20,303 bases of DNA from Sulfuritalea sp. (lineage in GTDB: Bacteria > Pseudomonadota > Gammaproteobacteria > Burkholderiales > Rhodocyclaceae): positions 1 through 20,303 of the forward strand of contig JAIPCS010000034.1 of NCBI GenBank assembly GCA_021738105.1, in the 5' to 3' direction. This document shows, piece by piece, positions 16,932 through 20,303 of this stretch (positions within the stretch are counted from its first letter, which is position 1; each line of letters opens with the position of its first letter). Position numbers and translations under genes: made by a program. The notes beneath the pieces were generated by a model. The model was not told the DNA's origin, searched no databases, and worked only from the letters and a program-made list of their open reading frames with translations.

Positions 16932-17895
16932 CCCGACGCATCCGGCGCTACCCGTGATCGCCGTCACTTCGGGCGAGCCTGCCGGTGTCGGTCCGGAAAT
17001 CTGTCTGCGATTGCTTGAGCGTTCGTGGCCCGCGCGCCTGCTCGTTATTGGCGATCGCCAGTTGATTTCCGAACGCGCAAACTCCCTGGGACTGGATCCA
17101 CACAGGCTGGTAATTCGCCACATTCCGCTTGCCACGCCCTGCACTGCTGGACATCTTGACCCGCGCAATTCGCCTTACGTTCTGCGTCTGCTTGATACGG
17201 CGCTGGCTGGCTGCAAATCGGGCGAATTTTCAGCGATGGTGACAGCTCCGGTGCACAAAGGCGTGATCAACGACGCCGGAATCGCCTTCAGCGGACATAC
17301 GGAATACCTTGCCCAGCATACCTCCACTCCTCGTGTAGTGATGATGCTCGCAGCCGAGACTCAAGATGTGAAGTTGCGCGTTGCGCTGGCTACGACTCAT
17401 CTTGCGCTGAAGGATGTCCCGGCGGCGATCACACAAGCTGATCTCGAAGCAACATTACGAATCGTGCATTCCGATATGACGCTCAAGTTCGGCATCTCTC
17501 AACCGCGCATCCTCATTGCCGGACTCAACCCGCATGCCGGCGAAAGCGGGCACATGGGTCGCGAAGAGATTGAGGTCATTACTCCGGTGTTGGACAGGCT
17601 GCGCGCCGAAGGAATGGATCTTGTGGGGCCCTTACCTGCAGATACGTTATTCACCAGAAACGTTCTGGCGGGATCCGACGCACAATTGGCGATGTATCAC
17701 GATCAAGGCCTCGCGGTGCTCAAGTACGCGGCATTCGACCAGGGCGTCAATATCACGCTTGGGCTTCCGGTCATTCGAACATCGGTGGACCATGGCACAG
17801 CGCTGGATCTCGCCGGCACTGGGAAAGCGTCGCCCAACAGTCTGTTTGCCGCGGTGGACGCCGCGATCGCAATTGCTTCACGCCGGGACGACTAA
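16903..17895 (+). CDS. pdxA: 4-hydroxythreonine-4-phosphate dehydrogenase PdxA
   Basis: NAD-dependent oxidation of 4-phosphohydroxy-threonine in the DXP-dependent pyridoxal phosphate pathway. The ATG at 16903 gives 330 residues and places the three metal-binding histidines at H166, H211 (LNPHAGESGHMG) and H266 (MYHDQGL), the positions known for E. coli PdxA, which supports this start over 16780. Other signatures are VTSGEPAGVGPE (21-32), APVHKGVINDAG (115-126), SGHTEYLA and the GTALDLAGTGKA end. It overlaps the surA end by 29 bases and has no clear ribosome binding site, so it depends on read-through of the lptD-surA transcript. The next gene starts two bases after its TAA. Confidence 0.97.
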   Translation: MSNTATKNASPTHPALPVIAVTSGEPAGVGPEICLRLLERSWPARLLVIGDRQLISERANSLGLDPHRLVIRHIPLATPCTAGHLDPRNSPYVLRLLDTALAGCKSGEFSAMVTAPVHKGVINDAGIAFSGHTEYLAQHTSTPRVVMMLAAETQDVKLRVALATTHLALKDVPAAITQADLEATLRIVHSDMTLKFGISQPRILIAGLNPHAGESGHMGREEIEVITPVLDRLRAEGMDLVGPLPADTLFTRNVLAGSDAQLAMYHDQGLAVLKYAAFDQGVNITLGLPVIRTSVDHGTALDLAGTGKASPNSLFAAVDAAIAIASRRDD

Positions 17896-17897
17896 TC

Positions 17898-18683
17898 ATG
17901 TGTCAACTACTTGGCATGAACTGCAACACCCCCACCGACATCTGTTTTTCATTCGAGGGGTTTCGCACGCGTGGCGGGCTCACCGACATCCATCGGGACG
18001 GCTGGGGTATTGCGTTCTTCGAGGGCCTGGGCTGCCGGGTCTTTCTCGATGTCGAGCCCTCGGCGCAATCGGCGGTGGCCGAGCTGGTGCATAGCTACCC
18101 GATCCGCTCGAAGAACGTGATCGCCCATATCCGCAAGGCGACGCAAGGAAAAATTACGCTGGAAAATACGCATCCCTTCCAGCGCGAACTGTGGGGCCGC
18201 TACTGGATCTTCGCCCACAACGGAAATTTGAAGGAATTCCTGCCGACGATGGACGGCAGCTATACGCCTGTCGGTGATACCGATTCCGAGCGTGCGTTCT
18301 GTTACATCCTGCAGAAATTGCGCCAGCGCTTCCCCACCGGGATGCCGCCGCAGGAAATGTTGCTCGCAGCGCTCGTCAATCTCGCGGGACAGATTTCCCG
18401 GTATGGCGAATTCAACTTCCTGCTTTCCAGTGGCGACTGCCTGTTGACTCACTGCTCCAGCAAGCTCTGCTACATCGTGCGTAAAGCTCCGTTCGCGGTC
18501 GCCCATCTCAGGGATCAGGACGTCAGCGTGGATTTCAGTGAGGCCACCAATCCCGATGATCGCGTTGCCGTGATCGCCACCCTACCGCTGACCGACAACG
18601 AAGCCTGGACCACATTTGCGCCCGGCACGCTGACCCTGTTCCACGACGGCATGCCCGTGCGTAGTGCTCTTACCAACACATGA
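17898..18683 (+). CDS. Class II glutamine amidotransferase (YafJ-like)
   Basis: A 261-residue, single-domain Ntn-hydrolase. [10 protein letters not shown] places a cysteine at position 2, which becomes the N-terminal nucleophile after Met removal. The glutaminase pocket motifs follow: [11 protein letters not shown] (about 33-43), [18 protein letters not shown] and [12 protein letters not shown]. It lacks any synthase or phosphoribosyltransferase domain, so it is the stand-alone YafJ type, whose acceptor substrate is not established to my knowledge. It sits between pdxA and rsmA, genes often adjacent in proteobacteria, and shares an ATGA overlap with rsmA. GC content appears higher than in surA-pdxA, similar to rsmA. 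Confidence 0.9.
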   Translation: MCQLLGMNCNTPTDICFSFEGFRTRGGLTDIHRDGWGIAFFEGLGCRVFLDVEPSAQSAVAELVHSYPIRSKNVIAHIRKATQGKITLENTHPFQRELWGRYWIFAHNGNLKEFLPTMDGSYTPVGDTDSERAFCYILQKLRQRFPTGMPPQEMLLAALVNLAGQISRYGEFNFLLSSGDCLLTHCSSKLCYIVRKAPFAVAHLRDQDVSVDFSEATNPDDRVAVIATLPLTDNEAWTTFAPGTLTLFHDGMPVRSALTNT

Positions 18684-19492
18684 CGCAACAACAGGGCCAC
18701 GTCGCGCGCAAACGCTTTGGGCAGAATTTCCTGGTCTCGCCCGGCGTCATTCACCGGATCGTCGATACGATCGGGCCACGCGCCGGCGATACCGTGGTTG
18801 AGATCGGACCGGGGCTGGGTGCGATCACCGAGCCAATGCTGGAACGCATCGATCATCTGCATGTCGTTGAAATCGACCGCGACCTGATCGCACGCCTGAG
18901 AGACCGCTTTCCGCCCGAGCGACTGACGATACACGAGGGCGACGCGCTCAAGTTCGATTTCGGTGCACTGAAAAGCTCGGGCCCGTTGAAGATCGTCGGC
19001 AACCTGCCCTACAACATCTCCAGTCCGCTGCTGTTTCATTTGGTGCCATTCGCGCCGCTGGTTTATGACATGCACTTCATGCTGCAAAAGGAAGTGGTCG
19101 ACCGCATGGTGGCCGAACCGAGCACCAAGGATTTCGGGCGCCTGTCGGTCATGTTGCAATACCACTATCACATGGAACGCATGTTTGTCGTCCCGCCCGG
19201 TGCTTTCAATCCGGCGCCGAAGGTCGACTCGGCCATCGTACGCATGATCCCGCGTGCCGTTCCGGAAAATATCGGCGCTGGTGACACGGCAAGCGATCCA
19301 TCCTTGTTCGCCCGGGTCGTCACGGCCGCGTTCTCGCAACGGCGCAAAATGTTGCGCAACACGCTGCGCGCTTTTATCAGCGAGGCGGATCTTGCCGCAC
19401 TGGGCATCACGCCGACGGCGCGTGCCGAAGATATCGCCGTGGCCGACTACGTGCGGCTCGCCAACACGCTGGCCGAGCTTGCCAAGCCCTGA
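18680..19492 (+). CDS. rsmA: 16S rRNA (A1518/A1519) dimethyltransferase RsmA (KsgA)
   Basis: Adds four methyl groups from SAM to two adjacent adenines in helix 45 of 16S rRNA, a late step and checkpoint of 30S maturation. The 270 residues carry KRFGQNFL (11-18), the SAM-binding EIGPGLG (41-47), acidic VVEIDRDL (62-69), EGDAL, the catalytic NLPYNIS (108-114), and the [17 protein letters not shown] segment and small C-terminal helical domain. The ATG overlaps the amidotransferase stop (ATGA). The next gene begins before or just after its TGA. Confidence 0.98.
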   Translation: MTQQQGHVARKRFGQNFLVSPGVIHRIVDTIGPRAGDTVVEIGPGLGAITEPMLERIDHLHVVEIDRDLIARLRDRFPPERLTIHEGDALKFDFGALKSSGPLKIVGNLPYNISSPLLFHLVPFAPLVYDMHFMLQKEVVDRMVAEPSTKDFGRLSVMLQYHYHMERMFVVPPGAFNPAPKVDSAIVRMIPRAVPENIGAGDTASDPSLFARVVTAAFSQRRKMLRNTLRAFISEADLAALGITPTARAEDIAVADYVRLANTLAELAKP

Positions 19493-20303
19493 TCCACACA
19501 CCCCGCGAATAATCGTCATCGGCGCCGGCCCGGCCGGTCTGATGGCGGCCGAAGTATTGAGTGCCGCAGGACTGCGCGTCGAGGTCTTCGATGCCATGCC
19601 ATCGGTCGGTCGCAAGTTTTTGCTCGCCGGGCGCGGCGGATTGAATCTCACCCATTCAGAAGCGCTCGACCGGTTTACGTCCCGCTACGGTACTCGACGA
19701 AAGGAAGTTGGCATCTGGCTTGATGGGTTCGGTCCGCAACAGTTGCGCGATTGGGCGCAGGGGCTCGGCATTGAGACCTTTGTCGGCAGTTCAGGCCGCA
19801 TCTTTCCGCGGGAAATGAAAGCGGCGCCACTGCTGCGCGCCTGGTTGCATCGACTGCGAAGTGCGAGAGTGGTATTTCACGCCCGCCATCGCTGGTGCGG
19901 CTGGATGGACGACGGACGCAGCTTGCGCTTTGTTTCGCCAGCAGGTGAAGTGAAGGTCAAACCCGATGCTGTGGTGCTGGCCCTGGGTGGCGGTAGCTGG
20001 GCGCGCCTGGGCTCGGATGGCGCCTGGACCCAGTTGTTGAGCGCGCGTGGTGTCGAGGTGCAATCCCTGCGACCGGCCAATTGCGGCTTCAATGTCGCCT
20101 GGAGCAAGCACTTGAGTGAACGCTTTGCCGGCACGCCCGTCAAAGCCATCCGCGCCTCCTTCGCGGCTGCAGACGGCTGCCTGATCCAGCGCGATGGGGA
20201 AATGATGATCACCGCACACGGTGTCGAAGGCAGCCTGATCTACGCGCTGTCCGCGCCCCTGCGCGATTGCATTGAGGCCACCGGCAGTGCCACCTTGCAT
20301 CTC
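19479..20303 (+). CDS. TIGR03862-type NAD(P)/FAD-dependent flavoprotein (HI0933-like), 3' end outside window
   Basis: An open frame of 275 codons runs off the window end. It opens with a dinucleotide-binding [17 protein letters not shown] (GAGPAG at 15-20), then [18 protein letters not shown], the hallmark of the HI0933/TIGR03862 flavoproteins, [20 protein letters not shown], and [17 protein letters not shown]. Function is unknown; relatives are predicted oxidoreductases. There is no ATG or GTG upstream of the FAD motif in frame. The only ordinary candidate is TTG at 19479, 14 bases inside the rsmA end, which puts 10 residues before the first strand. The ATG at 19541 region comes after the glycine motif and cannot be the start. 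The rsmA overlap suggests coupled translation. Confidence 0.88.
   Translation, partial: MPSPDPHTPRIIVIGAGPAGLMAAEVLSAAGLRVEVFDAMPSVGRKFLLAGRGGLNLTHSEALDRFTSRYGTRRKEVGIWLDGFGPQQLRDWAQGLGIETFVGSSGRIFPREMKAAPLLRAWLHRLRSARVVFHARHRWCGWMDDGRSLRFVSPAGEVKVKPDAVVLALGGGSWARLGSDGAWTQLLSARGVEVQSLRPANCGFNVAWSKHLSERFAGTPVKAIRASFAAADGCLIQRDGEMMITAHGVEGSLIYALSAPLRDCIEATGSATLHL

Overview
This window looks like a core-genome segment of a betaproteobacterium. The evidence is the gene order (amgK-murU-pepP-ubiH-dusB-fis-purH facing lptD-surA-pdxA-rsmA), a short 76-residue Fis, and moderately high GC. A Rhodocyclales or Nitrosomonadales relative is plausible, but the order cannot be fixed from this sequence alone. 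No phage, insertion sequence, CRISPR array or rRNA was seen.

Left edge (1-1834): the C-terminal part of a DUF2855 protein reads rightward off the window edge. A spacer follows, then a small two-helix membrane protein of unknown function, a tRNA-Ala(CGC) with its own strong promoter, and a second small unknown protein. The last three are on the minus strand.

Centre (1835-12651, all minus strand; transcription runs from high to low coordinates): amgK and murU (recycling of N-acetylmuramate to UDP-MurNAc), pepP (aminopeptidase P), ubiH (ubiquinone hydroxylase), a promoter gap, dusB and fis (tRNA dihydrouridine synthase and nucleoid protein), purH, purD and purK (purine synthesis) and tsaC/sua5 (tRNA threonylcarbamoyl-adenosine synthesis). 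Most junctions are short or overlapping. dusB/fis and purD/purK share ATGA overlaps.

Right side (12835-20303, plus strand): lptD and surA (outer-membrane LPS translocon and its periplasmic chaperone, ATGA overlap), pdxA (vitamin B6), a class II glutamine amidotransferase, rsmA (16S rRNA dimethyltransferase, ATGA overlap with the amidotransferase) and the start of a TIGR03862-type flavoprotein. That flavoprotein has no ATG or GTG start and probably initiates at TTG. The two divergent blocks are separated by a spacer with a perfect palindrome that carries a TAGAAT -10-like hexamer on both strands.

The most unusual signal is a 24-bp non-palindromic motif present four times: one copy between genes and one each inside purK, ubiH and pepP, in different coding phases and in both orientations. 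It has a fixed GCCGT, three variable bases, and a 16-base GCCAGCGCCGACTTTT that is identical in three copies and has one transition in the fourth. Nothing in the individual genes explains it. It behaves like a DNA-level signal (uptake-sequence-like, architecture-imparting or recombination motif) or a small mobile repeat. Secondary points are a two-cysteine LptD with a long proline-rich linker and a low-GC barrel segment, and an apparently shortened UbiH exactly where one repeat copy sits.
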